Shown in pieces: positions 24,301-37,027 of a stretch of 64,000 nt of DNA (within the stretch, counting starts at the first letter, position 1; each line of letters begins with the position of its first letter). This DNA comes from Progne subis subis (taxonomy: Eukaryota > Chordata > Aves > Passeriformes > Hirundinidae). The stretch spans positions 18,436,893 through 18,500,892 of the forward strand of contig JAKJHU010000030.1 of NCBI GenBank assembly GCA_022316685.1. Direction: 5' to 3'. The notes beneath the pieces were generated by a model. The model was given only the letters and a program-made list of their open reading frames with translations, ran no database searches and was not told the origin of the DNA. The position numbers were made by a program, and so were the translations under genes.

Positions 24301-27300
24301 GATTTATACATTTATATCTGTATAGATTATATAAGCTTATATATGTACTTGATCTTCCATACTATGCAGAATAATTGTCAAACATACAGGTACAGTGAAT
24401 CCTTCACTCTGGGCAATTCCTGTTGCCAGGCTTAGGTTTTGATTTGTCATATCACTGAGTTTTATTGTTTTTACTGCTCAACCTTGTATAAAAATAGATC
24501 TGATTCTCTAACATCATTCTCATCCCTTCAAAACAGACTGCAGTAAGGTGATGCTCCTGGACTGTATCCCTTTACATCCATCTGGGACAGCTCCTCAAAC
24601 TAAAGGCTTTGTGCAAATAATCATCTCCCAGGTAAACTAATATGGAACAAAATACTGACACAACTTCTTAAATCTTATTTTTTGTTAAACTTCCTAAAAG
24701 CAGTTCAGGTGTGTGACACTACTGAAATCAAAACAAACTAACTTTTAAAATGTTTTCAAAGTACCTATTGTTAAAATAGCTGCCTGGGACATCCTTCAAG
24801 GGTTTTCTGCAGGGATAAGGACTGAACAGGCTAATTTAGGATTTGCCTTGTTATTTCCCATTGTTTGCCTTTAACTCAGCAATTTCAAACCCACTTTGAT
24901 TGTTTTGTCCTTCAAAACTCACTTCTCTCAGCCAAAATCTTTCTAGAATTATGTTATAACTTGTCTCCAAGTTGCCTAAAATTCCTGGAGTTTAACTGGA
25001 TGCAGTTCAGTTTGAGAACTAATGCAATATAAGAGCATAATCAATGAGCAAGAAAAAGCAACATTGTCCTTTCTCAGAGTGTTGCATGCTGCAAAAGTCA
25101 AACTAGACCAATCTCAGTCCAAAGTTATACATATTCCTTTCAGTACACCCACAAGAACTCCATTAGGGCTGGCACCAAAGACCAGAAACTTTCTGAGAGT
25201 CTTTCGAACACGGTTTGTGAACATAAAAGTCCTTCAGACTTCACCTAAAATTTGTGAACGGGACTTATGTAGGCTTCATAAGAATTCGGCTTGCATGCTG
25301 CCGGAACATTCAAAAAGGCCCTTTGTCCTTATACTGGAACAGACTAGAATAAAAATGCCTAAAGTAATCCTGAAACAAGAATAAAATCAATATGTCAGAC
25401 AGAGGGACACAAATTTATATTTGATAGTGCAAATAGGCTCACGAACCCAGAAGTGGGAAAATGGAAGGAGGAACACATTACAGAGAGTAACATTTGCAAG
25501 TAGCAAAGTCAGGAGCTGCTGCTTCGCACCTGCTTCCCATGAAATCTGGAGTGGGAGCAACCTGGGTTTGCAGTCCAGAATTAGACTGACTTCTTTAAAA
25601 ACTGTATTTTCCCTGCTTTTCAGACTCGTATCTAATTCACTGTTTGTGATTTCCTTATGCCTCCCTCATAATTTTTGCTTTTCCAATGTCTTTCTCCTGT
25701 TCAGAGTTTCACCTGACTTCTTTCTTCCCACCTACGTGCTCTTGCACAATCACCAAGTCCCATTTTATTTCCTGCTTTTATTGTAAACTTCCAAGAAGGC
25801 TTTATCCAGCAAAGAGGTTGTGCTTTGTGCCTCTTGTTGCCCATCAACTGTCATTACTGGGATTCAAGAGGCCCTAAATGCCTCTGTGTTCTCTCTAGCT
25901 TTCTTTGTATCTCATCACCACTTGCAATTACTGGCACTGCATTTCCCAGACTGAGTGCAACAAAAGTAGAATATCCAAACTGGAACACTTTGTCTTATAT
26001 TCTTTCTGCATCCTAAAAAGACACTTCTAAAGTAGGACGGTTCTTTTCAGTCTGGATCTGTATCTTTGGCTATTAAAAGTTGACTATTAAAATATCACTG
26101 CCTTCACGTGCTGCCCTTCTCTCTGTACTCGCTGTCAAGTATCTGGGACCTCTACAGAAGACCTCTTCCTTAATACTGTGGTTTGGAAAATCTGTTTCCC
26201 ATAGAGTGACTGAATACTAGCAATGTCAGTAAACCAGTCTACTCCTTGGTTTCATCTTCTTTAGCAGAACAAACCTTTTATTCATCTTCCTGCTACCCTT
26301 TCTGAAAAAGACTTAGTGCTAAGCAGAAGAAAACTGCAGGTGGGTGCATGTAGCTGAATTTAGTGCTGAAGTGGCATTACCTTCCACAAACATTTTCACA
26401 GCTCTAAGGAAAAGTAATATCTCAAATTCAAATTTAATTCACCTTTTGTTCCAACAGAAGCTTTTAGAAAGATATTGGCTAGATCAAGATGTCCAAAGAA
26501 GAGCAGTGTTTCCTAGAGAGGATCAGCTGGGAAGTAGTGGGAAAGTGTGAGTGGGCATTTTAGGAGTCATGGCATATACACCAGGTGGCTGTGGAAGAGA
26601 TAAGCAAGGTTTTCTGCTCAGTGAGGACAGAGCAAATGGTGCTGCTTTAGTCTACAGCATGAAAACAACACGGCAATAGACACTGCTTTTAGAGGCACAA
26701 TAGGTAAATATCTGAGAAAAGTCTGGGATAGCTGTTCTGACCTTGGGGAACTGGAACAGTCCCTATGTGTCTTCAGTGTTCTAATTCTTCTGTCTCTAGG
26801 AGATCCCACAGCAGTTCTGGGAAACTGGTGCCAGGCTCATCCAGTGCTGTGTGGGTGGGCACAGGAAGGTCTTGACAGCAGAACCCCCCTGGGATGCAGC
26901 TTAAAACCACACCCGCAATGAATGGCCACAGACTGTCTTTATGGCTCTTCACACCTCACTCCCAAGGGAGCAGCTGTTCCACAAGGGAGGTGGAAGAGGA
27001 GTCTCAGAGCCAATCACAGCTTTGCCAAGGCTTATTCTGCTGGCATAGTCTCTCAGAGTCATCAGTGATACTGGTTTAATTGCATTTGCATACTGTGCTA
27101 TTTCTGAACACCCTGCGTAACAACCCTAATTTTGCTCTCAACAAGATGTGACGTCTCTGGTTTCACTGACAGTCTAAGTTGCTGAAAATCTAAGTTTTAA
27201 CTCACAAGTGACACACAATCCTGGCCTGTGATCATGACCCTCAGTACTGATTCCATTTCTTTTTCCTGTCAGATCTGTCTCTTGTTCCTTAGATTAAATG

Positions 27301-28750
27301 ATCCAAGATGGCTCCTATAGGAGGGCGCGATGGCTCTCAGAGAATTGTAACATGACTGACCCAACCTCCATCCAAAGACCAAATTCTCCCTATTTAAATG
27401 GAAGTGATTTCCTCTCCTGCTCTGCCCATGGAAGGGACATCCATCACAGACTGCAGAAGAGCAGTGGGGCTGGTCTGCACTGCCAGTCAGGGAAGTTCAT
27501 GGTCTTCAAGAAGAATAGTTAGCAGGATGTAGGAAAGCAGGGCAAAGGATGAGATTCAGATTATAGCGAACCTTAGTGTCACCTCCCTCAAAAAGAGAGG
27601 CAAGTAACTCAATGTGTAGAGAGGGAAGGGGTCAATCATGTTGTTAATATCCTATTACAAAGCACAGCAGGGACCTGTTATATAAGATAGTTTGGAGTTG
27701 ACCCAAGATTTTTATAGTGGAGGGCATTCAGCCATGGTTTAAAGGCCTGTAATGATGAAGATTTTACTTGATTTATCATGAAGTTGGTTAATTGCCCTCT
27801 TAGTTAAACATTAGCTTCATTTTTCTATTCCTGGAAATGTGGCTTCCTGGTTTTATAGTTTATAGTTCCTGGGTCTTGGTGTACCTTTATCCCCTGCATA
27901 AGAGGGCCCACGGTTCCCTGTCAGCTTTTGAGGAGCTGCTTATGGACTGCCAGGAGTGTTCCAGCAATGCCTGTGGGCTCCCACATGGAGGCTCTCACTG
28001 GGTGTGGTTTCCAGAGCCCAAGCCAGCTCTCACTAAAGCCCAGTTCTTAGACTCGTGATTCTAACACAGGGACTTCTTTCTCCGACTTTGATCGGTGCTC
28101 TATTATCTGCAATTTGCAAACATGGTACAAAACCAGTAGTTACTTATCAAATCTTCACAAATCTCATCATTTTTAGTCACTGTCTTAGTGCAAATTTATG
28201 GGCTTTTGAAATAAAGTTTTGCCCTCTGTTCTTTTTTATTACTGTTTATTTTTAGAATAAGAAATATGCTTAACATAATTTGATAGCTGAACATTGAACA
28301 AGTAGTTCTATTAATAGACTGAAGTGTTTCTGTTGCTGGGGAAGATTAGTACAACTCTACTGAACGAAAAGCACAATAAAAAGAAAACATTAGCATAAAC
28401 GAGAATGTTTTTATTGTTTGCTTGATAATGAAATACAAGGTGAAGCTGCAGAAATGATATGAACTTGATAAATTTTATATATTTGAACAACCTGTGTGTG
28501 GGGGAGGTATTCTATACAAGGGACTGGTTTCTTGGTGTTTTCCTCATGGCAGTGGGGATAATTAAATCCTTATTAATGCAGAAGATGTTAGCTTAAATAA
28601 AGCACACACCTCCTTAATTTCAAACATAACAGGTATGACTCTACCTCTTCATTTCAGGCTAACTGAATCCAGAACTTCATGCAACATTTCTGTGCTACAA
28701 CTGAAACCTAGACTAGCAAAGGTAACAACTATCAATGGAGATTTGTGGAA
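21321..28750. other. Long intergenic stretch without recognised gene or repeat
   Basis: About 7.4 kb of A/T-rich, mostly unique-looking sequence. The longest frames (21498-21863 minus; 25022-25384 and 25421-25786 plus, about 120 codons each) have no recognisable domains and no supporting splice or poly(A) context. I saw no CR1 tail, LTR or long microsatellite. Conserved regulatory elements cannot be excluded by eye. Confidence 0.5.
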
Positions 28751-29054
28751 CCTCTGATCTCTCTTGTGACCAGCAGCAGGACCCAAGGGGATAGCCTGAA
28801 GCTGTGTCAGGGGAGGTTCAGGTTGGATATCAGGAAAAGGTTCTTCACCCAGAGAGTGGCTGGGCAATGGAATGGGCTCTCCACAGAAGTGGTCACAGCA
28901 GCAAGCCTGACACTGCACAAGAAATGTTTGGATAACACACTTGGGCACATGGTGGGATTCTTGAGATGTCCTGTGCAGGGCCAGGAGCTGGACTCCATGA
29001 TCTTCGAGGGTCCTTTCCAGCTCAAGACTTTCTATGATTCCATGGCTCTGATTC
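28751..29054 (+). mobile_element. CR1 LINE 3' fragment
   Basis: Sense CR1 sequence covers the end of ORF2 and the 3' UTR: CTCTTGTGACCAGCAGCAGG, GTCAGGGGAGGTTCAGGTTG, GGTTCTTCACCCAGAGAGTG, then GGAGCTGGACTCCATGATC, ending in TTTCTATGATTCCATGG. It is the same subfamily type as the copy at 58173-58671. No intact coding. Confidence 0.92.
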
Positions 29055-31034
29055 TTTGCTTCTGATTCTAACCAAGAGCACAGTCAATAATAGTTTGCTG
29101 AAAAGCATGTTTTGTTTTGCTTTAAAATGAGCAGTAACATACTTGGCTTATATACTTTCACTATATTTTATGTAAATAGTTTAAAGATGCAAGAATATAT
29201 TTTCCAACTAACTCCTGGTGAAAATGACGTGGGTGTTAAATATTAATCTGCGAGCTAATTAAAATTCTTAAATAGTTCTGGTGATTTGAAGTCCTGTCAC
29301 TTTTTATTTCAGTGGCACTTGGGTTACAATCTCTTGGCTGATTCTGATCTCCCATAAAAGTTTTGTTTGGATGGTTAAAATGTTCTCCTTATATTTTTGT
29401 AGGTAGCATATCTACTCCGACTCTAGAAAAATCACACACTTTTAAATTGATTTGTGATTGGTCTTACTGAAGCTGATTTTCTCCATGGCCTTAGTTAAAC
29501 CAATATTATCACTATTCTATGTCAAATTCAATTTCACAAACACATACCCAAAGTCACAAGTGTTTCAAAATCAACTTTCATTTAATAAACCTTTGAAGAA
29601 AAGTATTTGAGCACTAAAAGGCACAAAGTGCAGGATACTGAGAAATGTCCAGCAAGATGCTGTCACCATGTGACAGGTCAGTATTTGTTTAGCTTTAAAT
29701 CTCTTTCCTTCTCTATGAATGTCAAAATAATTATATTGCTATATATGTGTATAAAAGCCAGGTGTAGTAAACACTGGAATTGCTAATACAGGCATTAAAA
29801 GAGCCCATGACTGGGTTTCCATTTGCTGTAAGTAATGCAGACCAAGAGTTGCACAGTAGCTCCAACATATTGAACTTGTTTTCTAGATTTCTAGATTTTT
29901 TCCTACCAGGCCAAGCTGCATCAAAATTGGAAGGGAATTCAGTTCTGCTGCTGCTGACAGTACTTTCTTGTTAATCTTGTCTTACAATACATTATGTGAT
30001 TTGCTTGATTGCCATCTTGCCCTTGCCTTCATAGAAATTTTTTGCCGTGGAATAATTTTTATATGAGGAAGAAAAAAACCCTTTTCATCTACTCAGATGC
30101 ACAAAAGTCATGAGTGCAGACAGCTCCAGAGCTAGCCTGTACACTGGACCTGTCCCTTAGGTTGTGTCATCCCCACTATCTGACGCCAAGGGCAGCTGCC
30201 TGCTCCTGTATGAACAAATCCTTTTCCCTGTGGAACAGAACAGCTGCATCCTTAATCCCATGGGGAATCACCCCAGCTCCTGACAATGCCTCAGCTGTGT
30301 CTGGGGACATGTTAGTTGTTGCCAGGCAGAAAATGCACCAGGAATAATTTCCAGAAACTGTGGAGAATCAACACTGTTAACTTAATGGTACAGATGTAGC
30401 CTGAGAGTCCTCTTCCAGTTAAAGAGGAGAAATAGGTGCATTGTCATAAACACTAAAAGTAGATAATTCACATCTTTAGCTGCTTATTTCTTTCCATGAC
30501 TTTGAAAGTATGAGGATTGACTAGGAGAGAGACAGACATGTATGTAGTAGAAATCTAAAGGTAGATGGGATTAATCTTTCTGAACTCACAGCTACACTTG
30601 CAACATAATGCCCCATATTAAAATCAGTGGAATTTAATTAAAAGTTTAGTTTTACACATGCACTTCAAATGTCCTTCCTGTCCATCAATGATTCCCAAAA
30701 CCAAGGCCAGTTCTTTCAATCCTGTTTTCACTGAAGTTAAGGGCAAACTCCCATTTTTTCACTGGAGCCTGTATTACCTTGTTAGGGTTCAAGTCTCCAA
30801 ATGAGAGATTCTCATTTTAATTGGATTACTCGCCAGTGTCTCTGCTGATAGGCAGCACAGACTGAGAAAAACAATTATAACTCTGATATTCTGGACAGCT
30901 CTGCTACTCTAGCTTTTCCCCAGCATCTGAAGAATTGGCAGTTCTTAGAATAAAGTTCATACTAAATTAGGAAACGTTCCTTTCTGCTCTATATTAACAG
31001 CTTGCAAGCAGCAGGAGACCAAAGAGTTCTGCTC

Positions 31035-31039
<5 letters not shown>
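29055..31039. other. Intergenic, no feature recognised
   Basis: A/T-rich sequence with short frames only. No recognisable repeat tail or exon. Confidence 0.55.

Positions 31040-31065
<26 letters not shown>
31040..31065. repeat. Poly(T) tract, 26 bases
   Basis: An uninterrupted T run. On the minus strand it would be a poly(A) tail, but I recognise no retrocopy or LINE body attached to it. Confidence 0.9.
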
Positions 31066-31974
31066 AATGCAGAGAATTAGTCCTTTTCTTGTTCTCTATT
31101 TTTATTGCAGCACTTTTGCCAAGACTCCATATGCCAAGATGTAATTAGCTTTCAGAGAAGACATTTGCAGATCTGGCACAGACCACAGATAGTTTAACAG
31201 CTTCTTTTCTGTTTCTTCTGAATATTAAGCAGGAGCATATCATTGTTTGTGACTTCTTTCAATGCATCTCTGGAGTTTAAATCATTTTTCAGAATTAAAT
31301 GAATATTTGAAAAAAATAAGATTAACACAAATAGTGTTCAAAGAAGATATTTTAGGCACATACAAAATCAGGAATTCCTACAATTATATGGTTCATTTCA
31401 GTGCAAATCCAGCCCTATCTCTTAATTATACATATATTCATTCTCTCTTGTTCTATACAAAGATGAGAAAGACTGAATAAAGACTGTCAGGTGTGTGCAC
31501 TAGAGAGGAGCTGATTTTCTGAGAGCCACCATGTCTTTTGGTATTCCTTGTCTCTGGAGTGCTTAATATCCCATTCATTTCTCTTTATACTTTATGTTTT
31601 TTTATTTGCTCAGCAATTTGTTCTTAACCAGACATCTGGAGCTAGCACAATATTTTCAATGAGCTTGAAGATCATTGGAAGCATTGAAAATTTTTACTGA
31701 TATCACTGCTTTTCACATCACCCAAAACCTGTGCTTGCTCTCCATGGTCCAAGCCATAACGGCACTGCCCCTCAGCTCCTTCGGGATGGCTGATTCTTGC
31801 TGTTTTACTGCCCACCATCTTCCAAGCCAGGTACAAAGGATTCAAAACCTCACAGTCATGGTGATACTCCCCACATTGTACAACATGCAGACAGGAATGC
31901 GGTAAATCAGCCTGACTCCTAGACAGACTGAGGATAAATGGATGTCTGACCCACAGATGGACGCTGCTGGAAGG
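31066..31974. other. Intergenic, no feature recognised
   Basis: A/T-rich sequence with short frames on both strands. No transposon tail or exon recognised. Confidence 0.5.
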
Positions 31975-32157
31975 TTACCAGTGAAATATTGACTGGGGGT
32001 CTCCTCCTATGTCCAATTTGCAAAGGGCCCTTCTGACTGCAACAGCTCTGTGAATAGCTTCTGCAATGATGTCTGGATCTTTTTGATGAATTTTCCACAG
32101 CACATCTTCACCTCTATTTGCTGGAACACCTTTGGTTCTGTGGGCTTGTGCCCTCAA
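31975..32157 (-). other. Unassigned short frame with protein-like composition
   Basis: A 60-codon minus-strand frame ends in a stop near 31975. Its residues look more protein-like than the usual chance frames here: a charged stretch around EDVLWKIHQKDPD, an amphipathic AEAIHRAVAVRRA segment, then LCKLDIGGDPQ. I do not recognise the family, and no clean splice acceptor or donor frames it. The reading frame further 3' on the minus strand is broken. It could be a decayed transposon or retrocopy piece, or chance. No gene is claimed. Confidence 0.2.
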
Positions 32158-32307
32158 AAATGACTACTATTTTGAAGGGCTTTTTCCCACACCTCTTGTC
32201 TGGCTCTTCCACACATTCATCTCAGTGACTCCTGTGCAAAAGCAGCTGCCAGTGGGACTTGCAAGAGCTGCTCTCAATGGCAGTGAACTTCCTTTACTGT
32301 TTCCCAT

Positions 32308-32327
32308 AAAAAAAAAAAAAAAAAAAA
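32308..32327. repeat. Poly(A) tract, 20 bases
   Basis: An A run just upstream of a CR1 3' end. No retrocopy body was identified before it. Confidence 0.9.
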
Positions 32328-32351
32328 TTAAAGTCATTCTACTTCTGTAAG

Positions 32352-32420
32352 ACTGTCTGGAGCTGGACTTGGTGATCATTGTGGGTCCCTTCCAGCTCAG
32401 GATATTCTGTGATTCTGTGA
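32352..32420 (+). mobile_element. Short CR1 3' terminal fragment
   Basis: Only the last ~70 bases of CR1 remain: GGAGCTGGACTTGGTGATCA, GGGTCCCTTCCAGCTCAGGA, ending in ATTCTGTGATTCTGTGA. This is a typical 5'-truncated insertion. Confidence 0.88.
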
Positions 32421-32648
32421 TGGCTCCCTGTTGCGGCAATGCACATATCAGACAGTGCATTGTTAGGAGATACTGCAGCATGGGGACACAGGAGGGACAA
32501 ACTGGTCTAGGTCATGCATAGGTATGAGACTGCTCCCTGTACAGCAGTTCTGCAGGAGAGTTCTTAGGATGTGCTACAGTTTATGCAAAGAGCTGATTAA
32601 GTTTCATGTAAGTAAAGTTTGGCTGAAGTAGGAAAAGACATTTGAAAA

Positions 32649-32835
32649 ATCACAGAACTCATAGAATTGCTTGGGTTGGAAGGCCCCTTAAGGATCATTC
32701 AGTTCCAAGTCCTCTGCCATGGCAGGGCTGCCATCCCCTGGATCAAGTTGCTCAGCTCCCCATCCAATCTGTCCTTGAACCCTTTTAGGGATAGGGCATT
32801 CACAACTTCTCTGGGCAACCTATTCAACTGCTCAA
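32649..32835 (-). mobile_element. CR1 LINE 3' end fragment
   Basis: The inverted tail (CAGAACTCATAGAATTGC) is followed by the inverted 3' UTR: GGGTTGGAAGGCCCCTTAAG, CCATGGCAGGGCTGCC, CCTTTTAGGGATAGGGCATT. It lies tail-to-tail with the short CR1 piece ending at 32420. Confidence 0.88.
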
Positions 32836-34534
32836 TAAATAAGTCCTCAATTAAAATAAAATGTTTTCACTTGTCCAAGTGACAGTGCTTAGGATTTTAA
32901 ACTAAAAAGGGTGACTTGGCTTGAATACATGGAAGAAATAACAAAATTCAATTTCTTTCATAAAATACCTAACTGAAATGTTTTGCTGCTTGACTGCACC
33001 TTGACAATGCACCCAGAGGGGAAAAAAAAAGGAATCTTGGTTTGCTCAGCAACTTAATATGTAGAGCTATCAAACAAAAAAGATGTCAGTGTTCAGTGAG
33101 CGGGTAACAGAGACTAATCCACTGCAAGACTAGAAAAGATAGTGTCTTGGGTTTTACATAATCTGGACAGCTTAGTTTTCAAAGGGATGTATTTTTGCAT
33201 GTCAGAAAGTCAGGCTCTGATTAATAAGGCATTTAACATAAATGACATGGTTTTTACAAAGGAAAAGTGACAAACAAGCAGAATGTGATGCCTCCCTTGC
33301 CCTCTGGCTCCCTCCAAAGACTTTTTCAAATCCTGTGCTAATTAGATGCATGTGCAAACAATTGATGTGTCATGCCTTTAACAAGCAAAGGCTTGTTTTC
33401 TGTGAGCTAATTTCACCAAAAATTCGTGCAGATTCTCCTGTTTTATCAACAGGAAAGGATGTTAAGGCTGGCTGAGTACCACATGCCATGGATTGCCTGC
33501 CTTCAGCCTTCTTGGTGTCATCACCAGCTGATTCCCACTGCCTGAAGAGCTCGAGATGAAGCAGCCGCTGTCAGATTTCATCCACTACCACCAGCCAGAA
33601 GTCTTCAAACAAGTGCCTGGGATGCTGCAGGCTTTGCTCACCTCTCCTGTATGAACACTCCAAACCAAAGGCTGGCTGTTGTCACTGGAATGAGAGGCTA
33701 TGGGTAGTGCAGTGAGAGGCTTCTGGAAAGCCATGGATGTTTGACCTAAACAGCATCTTACTTATGAAATCCAGCATAAGCCAGCTGAAGGCTGCCAGCA
33801 CACCCAGCTCTCCACATGTCCCCTCCTCCTATTTACCTTCACCCTTTTTCTGCATCCTCATCCTGTGCACGTCTGAAGAGTGTGGACAATGTGTCTTTTT
33901 CAGATTGCTGTAGTAGGGGGAGTCCAGGTCTCTCTATTATCACCACTGCAGGAGAGATTTTGTTGGTTTACAGCTCAAATATTCCCACTTCAAAACAGGA
34001 AACAGGTGGAGTGAGGACCAAGACCAGGTACCTACACCAACTCTGTGAGCATTATAGAATCCCTTAATAAGAAAGAAGCAGGCATAAGTAACCTCAGGGA
34101 GCTGCAGAGAGTATGTCAAGATAACATAAATAGGGGCAATAAGGACAAAACTTTTAGCAAGGCCATTGTTTGAATCTGAATACAACCAGGAACCAGGCTA
34201 GGGCAGCAGTAAGGCTGAAGGTTGAGCCCCCACACTGCAGTCAGCTCTGCATGGGTGCCTTTCTGTGCAACACGTGGAGCTCTGCATAGCCTGAAGGATG
34301 CCTACAGGGTGGTGATGAAATAACCAGGACCTCCAGCAGCACTGCTGATTGGGTGGACATGGCAGGAGAAAGGGACAGAGAAGGAAAAGTAGGAGAAAGA
34401 AAGGTCAACACTCTGCTCCTTCCTAGGCCACATTGAGGGTTAAATATTCACTTGCTGGGCAATGTGAGGATGAAAGCAACAGAGCTGACATAGCAGAGAC
34501 CCAGAGCAACACCAGTCATTAGGGTGTCACTTGC
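32836..34534. other. Intergenic, no gene recognised
   Basis: Mixed-composition sequence, with short frames at 33242-33475 and 33816-34067 that show no family resemblance. I saw no CR1 similarity upstream of about 34535. Confidence 0.5.
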
Positions 34535-36318
34535 TTAAGGCATGGTGGAGAACACCTTTGTCACAAAGTCCTTTAATGGTAAAAGGAAAGGTAAGGCCAG
34601 CCTTTGTTCTCTATTGGATGAGGGAGGGAACATAGTAACTGCTGATGAGGAGAAGACAGAAGTGCTTAATGCCTTCTTTGCCTCAGTTTTCAGTGGGAAG
34701 ACAACTTGCCTTCAAGACAACTGTTCTCTTGGGTTGGTTGATGGTGCTAATGAACAGAATGGTCCCCCCATTATCCAAGAGGAGGCAGTCAGAGAACTGA
34801 TGAGACGCTTGGATACTCATAAATCTATGGGCCCAGATGGGATCCATCCCAGGGTGATGAGATGAGCTTGTGAAGCCACTCTTCATCATTTACCAACAGT
34901 CCTGGCTCACTGGTGAGGTTCCAGAAACTGGCCAATGTGACACCCATTCACAAAAATGGTGGGAGGGAGGATCCTGGTAATTATAGAGCAGTCAGTCTGA
35001 CCTCAGTACCTGGAAAGATAATGGAACAGATACTGTCATGACGCAGAATTTACAGGATGTCCAGGGTCTCAGACCCAGCCAGCATGGGTTTAGGAGGGAT
35101 AGGTCATGTTTGACCAACCTGATCTCCTTTTATGACCAGGTGACCCACCTGGTGGATGCAGGGAAGGCTGTGGATGTTGTCTGTTTTGACTTCAGCAAGG
35201 CTTTTGACATTGTCTCCCACAGCATACTCTTAAATAAGCTGGCAGCTCGTGGCTTGGAGAGGAGCACTCTGTGCTGGGTTAGGAACTGGCTGCATGGCCA
35301 GGCCCAGAGAGTGGCGGTGAACGGTGCTGCAGCTAGCTGGGGCCAGTCACTAGTGATGTCCCTCAGGGGTCTGTGCTGGGGCCAGTTTTGTTAAATATTT
35401 TTATTGATGACATGGATGTGGGTATTGAACCTTTGATTAGTAAATTTGTGGATGACACTAAGCTGGGAGCATGTGTCAATCTGCTGGAAGGTAGGAGGGC
35501 TCTGTAGAGAGATCTGGAACAATTGGATGGATGGGCAGAGACTAACAAGATGAAGTTTAATAAGTCCAAGTGCCAAGTCCTGCACTTTGGCCACAATAAC
35601 CCCCTGCAGTGCTATAGGCTGGGGAAGGTGTGGTTGGACAGTGCCCAAGAGGAAAGGGACCTGGGGGTGCTGGTGACAGCAGCTGAACATGAGCCAGCAG
35701 TGTGCCCAGGTGGCCAAGAGAGCCAGTGGTATCCTGGCCTGTATCAGGAATGGTGTGGCCAGCAGGAGCAGGGAGGTCATTCTTCCCCTGTACCCTGCAC
35801 TGGTCAGGCCACACCTCGAGTGCTGTGTCCAGTTCTGGGCCTCAGTTTAGGGAGGACGTTGAGATGCTTGAGCGTGTCCAGAGGAGGGCAACGAGGCTGG
35901 TGAGGGACTTGGAACACAAACCCTGTGAAGAACAACTGAGGGAGCTGGGGTTGTTTAGCCTGGAGAAAAGGAGACTCAGAGGTCACCTTATCACACTCTA
36001 CAGCTTCCTGAAGGGTGGTTGTAGACAGCTGGGGGTTGGTCTCTTTCTCCAGGCAGCAACTGACAGAACAAGAGGACACAGTCTCAGGCTGCATCAAGTG
36101 AAATATAGGTTGAATATTAGGAAAAAGTTTTCCACGGAAAGAATGTTAAAGTACTGGAATAGTTTGCCTGGGGAGGTGGTGGAGTCACCATTCCTGAATG
36201 TGTTTTAAAAAAGACTGGATGTGGCACTCAAGGCCATGATCTAGTTGAGGTGTTAGGGCATGGGTTGGACTCAATGATCCTGAAGGTCTCTTCTAACCTA
36301 AACATTCTGTGATTCTGT
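34535..36318 (+). mobile_element. CR1 LINE, 5'-truncated copy with dead reverse transcriptase
   Basis: The longest transposon here covers the middle and end of CR1 ORF2 plus the 3' UTR. Recognisable protein pieces run in order. A segment upstream of the RT includes SLLDEGGNIVTADEEK (34542-34865). The RT core has QHGFRRDRSCLTNL and the motif-A box DFSKAFDIVSHS (35038-35394). The catalytic box reads FVDD at 35446-35457, where CR1 normally has FADD. The C-terminal part is at 35523-36208. These pieces lie in three different frames with in-frame stops between them, so the copy cannot encode a working enzyme. It ends in ATTCTGTGATTCTGTGA at about 36318. Confidence 0.95.
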
Positions 36319-36544
36319 GAACTGCAGGAGGAGCACCAGCAGGCATCGCTTCTGCTGGATTCTGCACCTCCTGAGACATGGCTGCAAACATGGGCCCAGA
36401 GGCAGGGCCGCATCAGGCCCCTGGAAGGGTTGAATATTATACCTCGGGATGGACTTCGTTTATCTAAACTGTCACAGAGTAGAGCTGCTGTCCTCAATTT
36501 AAGTAAATTTGTGAAATAGAATGAAGAGTCTCTTCTTTTGCACC
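36319..36544. other. Spacer between two CR1 copies
   Basis: About 225 bases without recognised repeat or gene. Confidence 0.5.
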
Positions 36545-37027
36545 CAGAGGCCATCAAGAAAGCTGGTGAAAGGACTGCAAGGCACATCCCATAAGGAGAG
36601 GCTGAGGGCTCTGGGTTTGTCTGGCTTGGAGAAGAAGAGGCTGAGGGGAAAACCTCATTGCTCTCTAGCAGCTTCCTGAGGGGGTGAAGGTGAGGGGGAG
36701 GGATAAGCTCCCTGGGATAGACAGCATGCATGGGAAGGGTTCAAGTTGTGTCAAGAAGTTCAGAAAGGACATTGGGAAGATGCATTCCTTTACTGAAAGG
36801 ATGGTCAAAGGCTTGAACAGGCTTCCTAGAGAGGTGATCAGTGTCTTAGGCTTGTCACTGTTTAAGAGGCACTTGGACAATTCCTTTCACAACATACTTT
36901 AAATTTTGGTGAGCCCTGAATTCATTAGGCAGCTGGACTAGAAGGTTGTTGCAGGCTTCTTCCAACTGAACCATTCTGTTCTGTTCAATACATTTCTGTT
37001 CTACTCTATCCCATCCTATTCTATTCT
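36545..37027 (+). mobile_element. Second CR1 LINE 3' fragment with ATTCT-type tail
   Basis: Diverged sense CR1: AAGGAGAGGCTGAGGGCTCT, CTTGGAGAAGAAGAGGCTGA, AGGATGGTCAAAGGCTTGAA, AGAGGTGATCAGTGTC. It is followed by GGACTAGAAGGTTGTTGCAG and an extended tail of TTCTG/ATTCT units (36971-37027). The longer, pentamer-like tail differs from the octamer tail of the copy ending at 36318, so this is a different subfamily. No open coding. Confidence 0.85.

Noticed and set aside
35038..35394. Protein-like frame with reverse transcriptase motifs as a host gene
   Set aside because: It is CR1 ORF2 sequence with frame breaks on both sides, so it is annotated as part of the transposon.
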